Positions 1-6,724 are shown, numbered from the stretch's first letter. The stretch: 7,565 nt of DNA from Pseudomonadota bacterium (GCA_023436385.1 JAEZJH010000324.1:1-7565), one strand, 5' to 3'. The notes: generated by a model not told the origin, from the letters alone. Program-made: numbers and translations.

Positions 1-2548
1 CCGCGGCGGAGACCAGGGTCGGGGCAGGGCAGGCTACGGCCGCGAAGTCCGTCGGAACGTAGGCCGAGGGCAGCGAGGTCGCGCCGACGCGCCAGATCGG
101 CCCGGCGGCGAGGGTCACCATGCAATCGGCGGTCAGGTCCATCGACTCCTGCAGGGCCTGGGGAAGCCGGAGCTGGACCAGGGGGTCGGGACCCCAGTTG
201 GCGGTCTCGATCGGCGCGATCACGTAGCCGTCCGGGATCGACAGGAACGGTTCGAGCCGGCCGGTGACGGAGACCAAGGCGCTCTCGAGGTAGTAGGCGT
301 TGGAGGGGGCCGCCGCCCAGGGGTCGAGCGAGAGGTCCTGCAAGATCGATTGGGTCGATTGGCCGCTGCTCGCGACCACCCAGTTGGCCAGCGCGGTGAT
401 CCGGGTCATCGAGTCGATCGTCGTCTTCGCGGTCACGTCGAAGGAGACCCGGTCGCCCACCGACGGCGGCGGGTTGAGGGTCGAGGGGTCGACGGCCACG
501 AAGATCGCCTCGAAGAACTGCTCCCCCTGGAGGAAGAAGCCGGCTGGCTCGGTTCCCACCGCGGGCTTCAGGTAGGTCACCGTCGCGGTCCGAATGCGGG
601 TTCCGAGGGAGAGGCGGACCTGGCGGATGGTCTGGGTCGCGAAGTTGAAACACTCGTAGGAGCCATCGCAGGTTTCGACCTCGGCGTCGCAGTCCGCGGT
701 CTCCCGGCATTCCACACAGCGGGCCTCGGTCTGGCCGGGGCGGGTGAAGCAGTACGGCCGCTCCTCGTCGCAACCCTCGGTGGGCAGGCAGGAGACGCAG
801 GTCCGGGTCGCCGTATCGCAGACCTTTCCTTGGCCGTAGTTGCAGTCCGCAGAGGCGAGGCAGCCGATGCACGTGTGCGTCTCGGTGTCGCAGACACGTG
901 TGCTGCCGCTGCAATCGGCATTCGAGACGCAGCGGACACAGGCGCCCAACCCGCCGGCGCCGGCGGGATCGCAGGCGGGAAGGGCGGCGTAGCAGCCGCT
1001 TCCGTCGGCGAGGCACTTTTTGCAGGTGCCGGTGGGGACGGCCGTGTCGCAATAGGGCGTGGTTCCGCCACAACCGGCGCTCGCCGTGCAAGTCCGGCAG
1101 GCGCCGCCGACGACGGAGAGGTCGCAGACCGGTGTATCGCCGCCGCAGCCCTCCGTGGCGATGCAGCGGTTGCAGACGCCCGCGCCCCAGTTCCCGCCGG
1201 TCCAGCAGTAGGGAAACTCGCCGCCGCAGCCCCGGTGATCGGTGGCGCAGGCCACGCAGGCGCCGCGGTCGCCCCGGGTCCGGTCGCAGAGCGGCCGTGA
1301 GGTGCTGGCGGTGCAGTCCCCGTCATCGAGACAGACGACACAGCGGCCGCCCGGGACCGCGGCGTCACACACCGGCGTGGCGCCGGAGCAGCCCCGGTTC
1401 TCCGTGCAGGTGACGCAGGTCCCGCCCGGCACGGAGGTATCGCAGAAGGTCCCGACGCCGCAGCCGAGTTGGTCCGTGCAGGCGATACAGGCGCCGAGTC
1501 CGGCGTCGGCCGCCCGGTCGCAGACCGGCGTGTCTCCGCCGCAGTCGGCGTGGGCGAGGCAGGCCACGCAGGCGCCGGAACCGTCGAGGGCCCCGGGATC
1601 GCACCGGGGCTTCGCGCCGCCGCAGTCGAGATCGGAGGCGCAGCCGACGCAGACTTGCCGCTCCGGGTGGCACACCCCCATGCTGCCGGGACAATCGCCG
1701 TCGGACCGGCAGCCCACGCAAGCGCCCCGGCCGCCCTCGGCCGTGGCATCGCAGTGGGGCGTGGGCGGGGCGCAGCCGCGACCGGCGTCGTCGCAGTTGA
1801 CGCAGCGGCCGGCGGCGCAGAGCCGCCCGTCGTTGCAGTGGTCGTCCCCGACGCACTCGACGCACGCGCCGCCCGGGACCCGGGTATCGCAGATCGGCGT
1901 CTCCCCGCCGCAGCCGGCCTCCACGGTGCAGGTCACGCAGGCGCCGCCGGGGACGGCGGGGTCGCACACGGTCCCCTCCCCACACCCGGCCTCGGTGGTG
2001 CAGACCACGCAGGCGCCGCCCGCCACCGAGCGATCGCAGACCGGCATCTCCCCGCCACAGCCCTCCGCGTCGGTGCAGACGACACAGGTGCCGCCGTCGC
2101 AGATCGGCGCGGCCTCCCCGCACCCCTCCGTCTCCGTGCAGCCGACACACGCGTGGCTCGCCGGATCGCAGAGCGAGGGCGGGGCGCAGTCCCCGCCGTC
2201 CCGGCAACCCACGCACAGCCCCTCGCCCCCGTTCGCCGCCGGCAGGCAATACGGCGTGCTCCCCCCGCACCCGGCGGTGGGCGTACACACCTTGCAGAAC
2301 CCCCGCTCCTCGTCGCACACCGGTTGCGCCCCGCCGCACGGCGGCTCGCACCCCTTCGGCCCCTCCGGCACGCAGGCCCCGTCCGCACACACCTCCCCGA
2401 CGGCGCAGTCCTCCGCCCCCGCGCACCCCTCTCGCTCCTCCGCCGGCGTCCCGCAGCCCAGGACGGCGACACCGAGGGCGAGGAGGGCGGGGAGCGTCGC
2501 GAACCGGAACGAGTTGCCGTTCCCGTGGGGGTGTTGCTGCCGGACCAT
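1..2548 (-). CDS. Cysteine-rich repeat lipoprotein with OB-like C-terminal region (3' end cut by window edge)
   Basis: A single open frame runs from an ATG at 2548-2546 to the left edge without a stop: 849 complete codons, with the C-terminus outside the window. Seen: residues 16-31 are hydrophobic and followed by V-L-G-C with Cys32, a lipobox for signal peptidase II, so export and lipid anchoring are likely. Residues 42-633 are about 24 units of about 25 residues with about four Cys each, of the form C-x5-C-G-G-x2-P-x-C-D-x(5-9)-G-G-x-C-V-x-C. From residue 634 on, Cys nearly vanishes. Residues about 650-727 alternate beta-like strands and include F-F-L-Q (671-674) and V-G-D-R-V (697-701), resembling OB-fold modules of secreted bacterial proteins. 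The start is supported by GGAGG five bases upstream. The even Cys spacing suggests disulfide-bonded modules, typical of myxobacterial surface proteins. Function is unknown; an adhesive or structural surface role is a guess. Confidence is high for the frame and export, low for function. Confidence 0.9.
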   Translation of the reverse strand, partial: MVRQQHPHGNGNSFRFATLPALLALGVAVLGCGTPAEEREGCAGAEDCAVGEVCADGACVPEGPKGCEPPCGGAQPVCDEERGFCKVCTPTAGCGGSTPYCLPAANGGEGLCVGCRDGGDCAPPSLCDPASHACVGCTETEGCGEAAPICDGGTCVVCTDAEGCGGEMPVCDRSVAGGACVVCTTEAGCGEGTVCDPAVPGGACVTCTVEAGCGGETPICDTRVPGGACVECVGDDHCNDGRLCAAGRCVNCDDAGRGCAPPTPHCDATAEGGRGACVGCRSDGDCPGSMGVCHPERQVCVGCASDLDCGGAKPRCDPGALDGSGACVACLAHADCGGDTPVCDRAADAGLGACIACTDQLGCGVGTFCDTSVPGGTCVTCTENRGCSGATPVCDAAVPGGRCVVCLDDGDCTASTSRPLCDRTRGDRGACVACATDHRGCGGEFPYCWTGGNWGAGVCNRCIATEGCGGDTPVCDLSVVGGACRTCTASAGCGGTTPYCDTAVPTGTCKKCLADGSGCYAALPACDPAGAGGLGACVRCVSNADCSGSTRVCDTETHTCIGCLASADCNYGQGKVCDTATRTCVSCLPTEGCDEERPYCFTRPGQTEARCVECRETADCDAEVETCDGSYECFNFATQTIRQVRLSLGTRIRTATVTYLKPAVGTEPAGFFLQGEQFFEAIFVAVDPSTLNPPPSVGDRVSFDVTAKTTIDSMTRITALANWVVASSGQSTQSILQDLSLDPWAAAPSNAYYLESALVSVTGRLEPFLSIPDGYVIAPIETANWGPDPLVQLRLPQALQESMDLTADCMVTLAAGPIWRVGATSLPSAYVPTDFAAVACPAPTLVSAA
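650..2425 (-). repeat. Array of about 24 cysteine-rich coding repeats
   Basis: Within the lipoprotein gene, in-frame units of about 60-85 bases encode modules that each end in C-V-x-C or a close variant. About 97 cysteines are encoded by residue 633, including the lipobox Cys. Neighbouring units differ in most non-Cys positions. A subset, at residues about 140-215 and 350-400, share a P-G-G-x-C-V-T-C signature closely enough to suggest recent unit duplication. Length varies mainly in the segment between C-D and the closing G-G-x-C. Confidence 0.88.
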
Positions 2549-2552
2549 GGAA

Positions 2553-2573
2553 GCCTCCAATCGCGCCGGAGGC
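2553..2573 (-). promoter_or_regulatory. Ribosome binding site of the lipoprotein gene, inside a small hairpin
   Basis: On the minus strand GGAGG (2558-2554) lies five bases before the ATG. The same bases form one arm of a perfect 6-bp inverted repeat, GCCTCC / GGAGGC (2573-2568 with 2558-2553), around a 9-base loop. The Shine-Dalgarno site is convincing. The idea that the hairpin limits translation is inference, since a 6-bp GC-rich repeat can occur by chance in this composition. Confidence 0.6.
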
Positions 2574-2602
2574 TACCTCGGCCCGTACGGCGGGGGCCTT
2601 GA

Positions 2603-2857
2603 AAACCGATAGTCGATGGAAATCGGCACGAATTGAGCACGCTGATCGCACCCGGGGGGCCCGAACCTACCATCGACATCAGGGCGTTCCCGTTTGCACG
2701 CCCGGAGGGCTACTGGACCTCCACGCCGGTCATGGCGAACACCACGGCGGCGCGCTGGGGGGTGGGCTTCGGCGGCGAGTTCGCGGGACTCGTGTTTGAA
2801 TTCACGGAGCCCGACGAATTCGCGGTGACCGGCCCGCACGCCCGGTGCGTGCGGTAG
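2603..2857 (+). pseudogene. Remnant of a DUF1566 (Lcl C-terminal domain) protein
   Basis: The plus-strand frame opens after a TGA at 2600-2602 and ends at TAG 2855-2857. From about 2630 it matches the C-terminal half of the DUF1566 pattern in order: an E-L-S-T-L-I segment, a P-T-I-D-x-R-A-F-P segment, G-Y-W-T-S-T-P, an A-x-x-W-G-V-x-F-G segment, and a terminal A-R-C-V-R immediately before the stop. The family usually has W-R-L-P-T-R-x-E-L just upstream. Here a TGG at 2617-2619 is followed only four bases later by the codons for R-H-E-L, as if about eight bases were lost. No upstream domain, signal peptide or ribosome binding site is present. The only start candidate in frame is TTG 2633. I read it as a decayed 3' fragment; a very short 74-residue gene is the alternative. 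DUF1566 proteins are often surface or secreted proteins, so it fits the lipoprotein next door. Confidence 0.55.
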
Positions 2858-2872
2858 GGCGCGACGGCTCCC

Positions 2873-2909
2873 GAAACGAAAGCGGCCGGACCCCGAAGGA
2901 TCCGGCCGC
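2873..2909 (-). terminator. Intrinsic terminator after etfA
   Basis: A perfect 9-bp stem (2882-2890 with 2901-2909, GCGGCCGGA / TCCGGCCGC) with a 10-base loop is followed on the minus strand by TTTCGTTTC (2881-2873). It begins 26 bases after the etfA stop codon. No T-run follows on the plus strand, so the direction is leftward. It closes the acyl-CoA dehydrogenase/ETF operon and separates it from the lipoprotein gene. Confidence 0.85.
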
Positions 2910-2935
2910 CGGTTACCGCCGAAGGTTGCCCGAGC

Positions 2936-3949
2936 TTACTTCGCGAGCAGCTCGTTCACCTTCCGCATCACCGCGAAGGCGTCCGCGACGTAGACCACGT
3001 CCGCCTTGCCGCGGGCCCAGCCGCAGTTGGCGTCGAGGTTGACGGCGCGGCGCTCGTTGATGAAGCGCCAGCCGACGACGTGGGGCTCCTCGCCGTGGCA
3101 GCAGGTGGCGAGGCCCTTCGGGTGCCGGGGGGTGGAGCCGGTCTGGCCGACCTGGTTCAGGTGGCTCATGAAGCCCAGCACCGCCTGGCCCTCGCCGCCC
3201 TGATCGACCAGCGACTTGGAGGAGCCCAGGGAGGCGTCGGCCTTGCCGAGGAAGCCCTGGATCAGCTCGCCGGCCTCCTCGACGTGGGGCTTGCCGTCGG
3301 CCTGCTTCTTGGTCCAGCCGGCGCCGGCCACGAAGAGGAGCTTGGCGTCGGGCTTAATGGTGTTGCCGGCGCCGGCGGGGGCGCGGACGCCGATCACCGT
3401 GGTCCGGGTGGCGGGCGCGGCGACCTCCACCATGGTCAGCGCGGCGGTGCCGGGGACCGGCTGCCAGGGCTGCCGGGTGCCGCCGTCGACGAGGAGGATC
3501 CACGGGCGGTGGGCCCGCTTCAGCCGGGCCTCCATCCGCTGCCGGTAGAACCACCGCGAGACCACCGGGCCGCCCTCAAGGCCGACGCCGGTGATGTGGG
3601 TGTCGACCTGGCCGCCGACCCGGTGGGCGACGCCGGGGAGGGCGCGCGAGGTCCGGGAGGTGGCGGGGGCGACGACCACGGTGGCGCCGGCGGCGCGGAT
3701 CAGCGCCTCCGCGGCGGCGGCGTCGGTGGCGTAGCGGCCGGCGGCGAAGGCCTCGCCGGCGACGCCGAGGAGCTTCTCGGCGCCGCAGCCGGCGATGGTC
3801 TCGGCGGCCGGGGCGACGTTGCCGCCGAAGAGGCCGGCGACCAGCTTGCCGCCCTTGGCCAGCTCGACGGCGGCGTCGAGGGCCTCGAGGGCGACCTTGG
3901 GGAGCGAGCCGTCGGGCTCGGTGTGCGCGAGGAAGAGAACGGTTTCCAC
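2936..3949 (-). CDS. etfA: Electron transfer flavoprotein alpha subunit (divergent)
   Basis: 337 residues, close to the family's usual 310-330. EtfA pairs with EtfB and carries the FAD that takes electrons from acyl-CoA dehydrogenases in the cytoplasm. Seen: an N-terminal Rossmann-like half (V-L-F-L-A-H at residues 4-9); a middle segment with T-S-R-T-S-R-A-L-P (97-105) and V-D-T-H-I-T-G-V (115-122), matching the family's region of this kind; and a C-terminal FAD domain with the signature Q-V-G-Q-T-G (266-271). Odd: the usual G-G-R-G stretch reads A-G-A-G-W (208-212), without the Arg. The usual G-I-S-G-A-x-Q-H reads C-C-H-G-E-E-P-H (283-290), keeping the final His. The N-K-D-P stretch becomes N-L-D-A-N-C-G. 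The frame continues upstream of the chosen start, but GTG 3949-3947 has GGAGG five bases before it and lies 11 bases after the etfB stop. Family membership is confident; the exact partner is inferred from the operon. Confidence 0.9.
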   Translation of the reverse strand: METVLFLAHTEPDGSLPKVALEALDAAVELAKGGKLVAGLFGGNVAPAAETIAGCGAEKLLGVAGEAFAAGRYATDAAAAEALIRAAGATVVVAPATSRTSRALPGVAHRVGGQVDTHITGVGLEGGPVVSRWFYRQRMEARLKRAHRPWILLVDGGTRQPWQPVPGTAALTMVEVAAPATRTTVIGVRAPAGAGNTIKPDAKLLFVAGAGWTKKQADGKPHVEEAGELIQGFLGKADASLGSSKSLVDQGGEGQAVLGFMSHLNQVGQTGSTPRHPKGLATCCHGEEPHVVGWRFINERRAVNLDANCGWARGKADVVYVADAFAVMRKVNELLAK

Positions 3950-3954
3950 GGTGG

Positions 3955-3959
3955 CCTCC
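3955..3959 (-). promoter_or_regulatory. Ribosome binding site that fixes the etfA start
   Basis: GGAGG on the minus strand lies five bases before GTG 3949-3947, in the 11-base gap after the etfB stop. It argues against a start further upstream, where the etfA frame stays open through etfB. The tight spacing suggests translational coupling of the two subunits. Confidence 0.8.
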
Positions 3960-3960
3960 C

Positions 3961-4767
3961 TTAGTCCTTGCCGATCCACTCGACGAGCTCGCGGGCGATC
4001 TCGTCGGGGGAGAGGTCCTTGACGATCTTCGTCTCGCGCTGCTGCTTGGGGAGCGAGACGGAGAGGTACTCGATGCCGCCGACGCCGGCGGGGCTGGGCT
4101 TCGCCTTCTGCAGCGCGGGCATCACCGTCTTCATGTTCTGCATGCCGACGGCGGGGTTGTTCTTCGGCTCGGGGAGGTTGCCGGTGGCCCAGCCGACCAG
4201 CGCCGGCGGACCGGCGACCACGGAGACCTGGTGCTTGCCGCCCTCGATGCGCTCGAGGATCTCCAGCGACCCGTCGGCCTGCACGGTGACCTGGTCCACG
4301 CCCTGGAACTGCTCGTGGATCTCCAGCTTCTCGCCCACCAGCTGCAGGGTGACGCCGGCGCCGCGGGAGGCCGACTCCCAGCCGCCGAAGAGGAGCAGCT
4401 TCGAGCGGTCGAGGCCGGGGATCGCGGCGATCGCCGCGGCGAGGTGGTTCGCCGTCTCGTGGGCGTCGACCAAGCCGCCGGCGGGGCCGTCCAGGGCCAC
4501 CAGCTCGAACGGCACCTTCTGGGCGAGGCCCATCATCACCTGCTGCAGCTTGGCCTTCGGCCCCAGCGCGACCAGGTAGACCTTGGTCCCCGGCGTCTTC
4601 GCCGCCAGGGCGGCCGCCTCGTAGAGGCCGCAGGCGGCCCACGGGTCGAGGACCGCGGGAAGCATCAGCTCGTTCTTCAGGCCCGGTCCCTGCGGGCCGA
4701 CGACCGGCTCGAGGGTCTGCAGCGGGTCCGGCACCAGGCTCCCGCAGACGACGATCTGGTAGCTCAT
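3961..4767 (-). CDS. etfB: Electron transfer flavoprotein beta subunit (divergent)
   Basis: 268 residues, a normal length for EtfB, the partner that docks to dehydrogenases and normally holds AMP (or a second FAD in bifurcating types). Seen: an N-terminal strand I-V-V-C-G-S-L-V-P-D (5-14) in place of the usual C-I-K-Q-V-P-D; L-D-P-W-A-A-C-G-L-Y-E-A (40-51) at the usual N-P-F-D-E-x-A-L-E-E-A; V-Y-L-V-A-L-G-P (63-70) at the usual V-T-x-L-S-x-G-P; and N-L-P-E-P (197-201) followed by a long segment that matches the recognition-loop region and ends in A-L-Q-K-A-K-P (218-224). Odd: the D-G-D-T-x-Q-V-G-P nucleotide motif is replaced by W-E-S-A-S-R-G-A-G (130-138). ATG 4767-4765 has AGGGAG five bases upstream. 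The gene starts 29 bases after the quinone oxidoreductase gene and couples to etfA. Family call is firm; nucleotide content is uncertain. Confidence 0.88.
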   Translation of the reverse strand: MSYQIVVCGSLVPDPLQTLEPVVGPQGPGLKNELMLPAVLDPWAACGLYEAAALAAKTPGTKVYLVALGPKAKLQQVMMGLAQKVPFELVALDGPAGGLVDAHETANHLAAAIAAIPGLDRSKLLLFGGWESASRGAGVTLQLVGEKLEIHEQFQGVDQVTVQADGSLEILERIEGGKHQVSVVAGPPALVGWATGNLPEPKNNPAVGMQNMKTVMPALQKAKPSPAGVGGIEYLSVSLPKQQRETKIVKDLSPDEIARELVEWIGKD

Positions 4768-4796
4768 CGTTTCTCCCTACAAAGTGAAACTGCCGC

Positions 4797-6653
4797 TCAG
4801 TTCTGCGACGAGTGCAGACCCCCCGCACCCGCCCGGAATTCGATGTTGGTCTTCTCGCCGTGCACGGGCTGCGAGCAATTCCAGAGACACGCGCCGCAGT
4901 GCACGCACTTCTCCCGGTCGAAGGCGGGGAGGCCGTCCTCGCCCGGGGCGATCGCCTGGCCCGAGCAGATCTCGATGCAGGTCCGGGACTCGCACCGCTC
5001 GCAGAGCTTCCGGTCGAGGAACACCACGTGGTCGGCGAACCCCGGCGTCGCCTGGACCTTGCCGCCGACCAGGAGCGCGTCCTGGTGGGTGACGAGGAGC
5101 TGGCCGTCGAGCTCCACCTGCGGCCAGCCGAGCCGGTCCATCAGCGCGTCGTGGAAGGAGCTGCCCTTGGCCAGGCACTCCTCGCGGATCCGCTTCACCT
5201 CGTCGGCGGGGATCCGGCCCTCGTAGTAGGCGGCGAGGCCCCCGAGCCGCGCGTGGGTGGGCTCGGGCTCCGTGCCCAGGTTGAGCTTGCCGCCGGTCAT
5301 CCCGGAGAGCGCCATCCCCAGCAGCCCGGTGACCACGCCCTGCTGGAAGCCGTCCCGGGCCTTCTCCGCGGCGATCGACTCCTGCTCGAGGCGGCTCGCC
5401 CGGCGCCGGGCCACGTAGGTGGCCTCGAGGTGCTCCCGGGTGAACTCCTTGCCCGCCTCGAGCAGCTCGATCACCCCCTCGGCCAGCTGCACGCCGGTGG
5501 CCCAGGCCTCGTCGACGCCGCTCATGGTGAGGACGTTGGTCGACCCCGAGCCCTCGCCGATCCGCGCGTAGCCGTTCCCGGCGAGGTGCGGCTCGCCGCG
5601 GCGGCCGGCCTCCTGGATCGACTTGGCGCCGAACGAGCGGAGCGTCCCGCCCTTCAGGTACCGCCAGAGGTAGGGGTGCTGCAGGAAGTGCTGCAGGTAC
5701 CGGTAGCCGGTGCGCACCGGGCAGTCGAGCCACGAGGGGACGAAGATGCCCACCGAGGCGAGCCGGTCCGGGTGCACGTAGAAGAAGCCGAAGATCTCCG
5801 GCTCCGGATAGCCGAAGGTGTGGAGGACCGTGCCGGCGGGAAGGTCGACGCCCTCCGGCAGCTCCACCACCACCTTGAGCCCCACCGCCCAGTCGCGGAG
5901 GTGGTGCCCCTCGGGCCGGCCGAACCGCTCGTCGAGGGCGCGGCCCACCGGGCCCACCGGCCCATCGGCGACCACGGTGAGGGAGGCCTTCACGTCCATG
6001 CCCGGCAGGTACATGCCGTCTTCGGGCTTGCCGGACTTGTCGACGCCCTGGTCCGCCATCCGCACGCCGACGACCCGGTCGCCCTCGACCAGCGGCGCCG
6101 CCACCGGGCTCCCCGGCATCACCATCGCCGCGCCGGTGGCCATCACCTGGTTGCCGACCCACTGGGTGAACTGCCCCATGGAGAGGAGCACGCCGTTGGT
6201 CTTGTGGAGGAACGACGGCGTCCAGGGCAGCCGCAGGGCGTCGTGCTCGAACGGCAGCACCGCCTTCATCGCCCGGATGCCGGCGTCCGCCGTCTTCAGC
6301 GTCGCCGACCGCCGGCTCGCCCCGTGGGGATCGAGGAGGTACAGCACCTCCTCCTGGCCGACCGGCGCCGCCATCGGGATCTGCGCCGGGTCGAGGTCCG
6401 GGAAGCTCTCCCGGATCGCCCGGGCCCGGGTGACCACGCCCGAGACGCCGAAGCCGATGTCGTCGGCCCGCTCGTAGCAGATCACCTGCAGCGGCATCCC
6501 CGGCGAGGCCCGGCTCTCGAGCGTGGGCTTCTCCGGGTCCGCGAGCCGCCGCGACAGCGTGGTCAGGAACCCGCCCGCCGCCGGCCCGAACCCGACGCAC
6601 ACCACGTCCACGTCCATGCTCGGCCGCTCGACCTGGATCTGCTCATCCACCAC
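4797..6653 (-). CDS. ETF:quinone oxidoreductase-like flavoprotein with 8-Cys ferredoxin region
   Basis: 618 residues from GTG 6653. ETF-QO enzymes sit on the membrane, take electrons from reduced ETF and pass them to quinone. Seen: N-terminal dinucleotide-binding G-F-G-P-A-A-G-G (21-28); Y-E-R (60-62) at the end of the second strand, with Glu61 placed to bind the FAD ribose; F-G-V-S-G-V-V (68-74) like the family's I-L-S-G-A-V; a middle T-F-G-Y-P-E-P segment and a following substrate-domain pattern (H-P-Y-L-W-R, G-A-K-S-I-Q-E-A-G) matching ETF-QO; and a C-terminal iron-sulfur region. Cysteines fall at 551, 554, 559, 563 and 583, 586, 589, 593, the last four in C-V-H-C-G-A-C-L-W-N-C. Mitochondrial ETF-QO binds one [4Fe-4S] with four Cys. 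No transmembrane helix is evident, in keeping with the monotopic family. FixC plus a FixX fusion is an equivalent description. A further-upstream GTG at 6674 would add seven residues but lacks a ribosome binding site. Confidence 0.9.
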   Translation of the reverse strand: MVDEQIQVERPSMDVDVVCVGFGPAAGGFLTTLSRRLADPEKPTLESRASPGMPLQVICYERADDIGFGVSGVVTRARAIRESFPDLDPAQIPMAAPVGQEEVLYLLDPHGASRRSATLKTADAGIRAMKAVLPFEHDALRLPWTPSFLHKTNGVLLSMGQFTQWVGNQVMATGAAMVMPGSPVAAPLVEGDRVVGVRMADQGVDKSGKPEDGMYLPGMDVKASLTVVADGPVGPVGRALDERFGRPEGHHLRDWAVGLKVVVELPEGVDLPAGTVLHTFGYPEPEIFGFFYVHPDRLASVGIFVPSWLDCPVRTGYRYLQHFLQHPYLWRYLKGGTLRSFGAKSIQEAGRRGEPHLAGNGYARIGEGSGSTNVLTMSGVDEAWATGVQLAEGVIELLEAGKEFTREHLEATYVARRRASRLEQESIAAEKARDGFQQGVVTGLLGMALSGMTGGKLNLGTEPEPTHARLGGLAAYYEGRIPADEVKRIREECLAKGSSFHDALMDRLGWPQVELDGQLLVTHQDALLVGGKVQATPGFADHVVFLDRKLCERCESRTCIEICSGQAIAPGEDGLPAFDREKCVHCGACLWNCSQPVHGEKTNIEFRAGAGGLHSSQN

Positions 6654-6659
6654 GGGCAA

Positions 6660-6665
6660 CTCCTT
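6660..6665 (-). promoter_or_regulatory. Ribosome binding site that fixes the ETF-QO start
   Basis: AAGGAG on the minus strand lies six bases before GTG 6653-6651 and nine before the next codon, also GTG (6650-6648). The frame can be extended to GTG 6674, but that would place this strong site inside the coding region. I therefore choose 6653; either of the two adjacent GTG codons could be the real start. Confidence 0.65.
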
Positions 6666-6681
6666 GTGTGACACATGAAAA

Positions 6682-6724
6682 CCGCGACCCGCGCGGGCCT
6701 CCCGCCGCCCCCGGGGGGCGGCGG
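6682..6724 (-). promoter_or_regulatory. Tandem hairpins between acyl-CoA dehydrogenase and ETF-QO genes
   Basis: In the 91-base gap, a perfect 9-bp all-GC stem (6702-6710 with 6716-6724, 5-base loop) is followed on the transcribed minus strand by a smaller 5-bp stem (6682-6686 with 6692-6696). TTTT follows (6681-6678), just before the next gene's ribosome binding site. The structure could be a partial terminator or an mRNA stability element that sets dehydrogenase output above that of the electron carriers. The structure is seen; the role is inferred, and high GC makes chance stems likelier. Confidence 0.45.

Noticed and set aside
350..1300. Plus-strand and other minus-strand open frames across the lipoprotein gene
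   Set aside because: High GC removes stop codons from all frames. Only the minus-strand frame starting at 2548 gives a lipobox, regular Cys modules and a good ribosome binding site.
650..2425. Regular spacing of similar short sequences suggesting a CRISPR array
   Set aside because: The repeats are imperfect, all in one open frame, and the conserved positions are cysteine codons; there are no identical direct repeats with unique spacers.
1242..2612. Long plus-strand frame (456 codons) with Gln/Thr/Pro-rich repeats
   Set aside because: It is the antisense of the Cys-rich repeat gene. Its repetitiveness mirrors the regular TGC codons on the minus strand, and it has no signal, domain or ribosome binding site.
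2590..2660. Slightly AT-richer stretch that might hold a promoter for the lipoprotein gene
   Set aside because: I could not find a convincing pair of -35 and -10 boxes at proper spacing, so no promoter is annotated.
2573..2839. 88-codon minus-strand frame in the gap between etfA and the lipoprotein gene
   Set aside because: Arg-rich, no ribosome binding site or recognisable motif, and it lies opposite the better-supported DUF1566 remnant.
3080..3964. 294-codon plus-strand frame opposite etfA
   Set aside because: Low-complexity Gly/Ala/Asp protein, antisense of a clear EtfA.
4812..6671. 619-codon plus-strand frame opposite the ETF-QO gene
   Set aside because: Composition is His/Arg/Leu/Val-rich with no recognisable domain, while the minus strand has an unmistakable ETF-QO.
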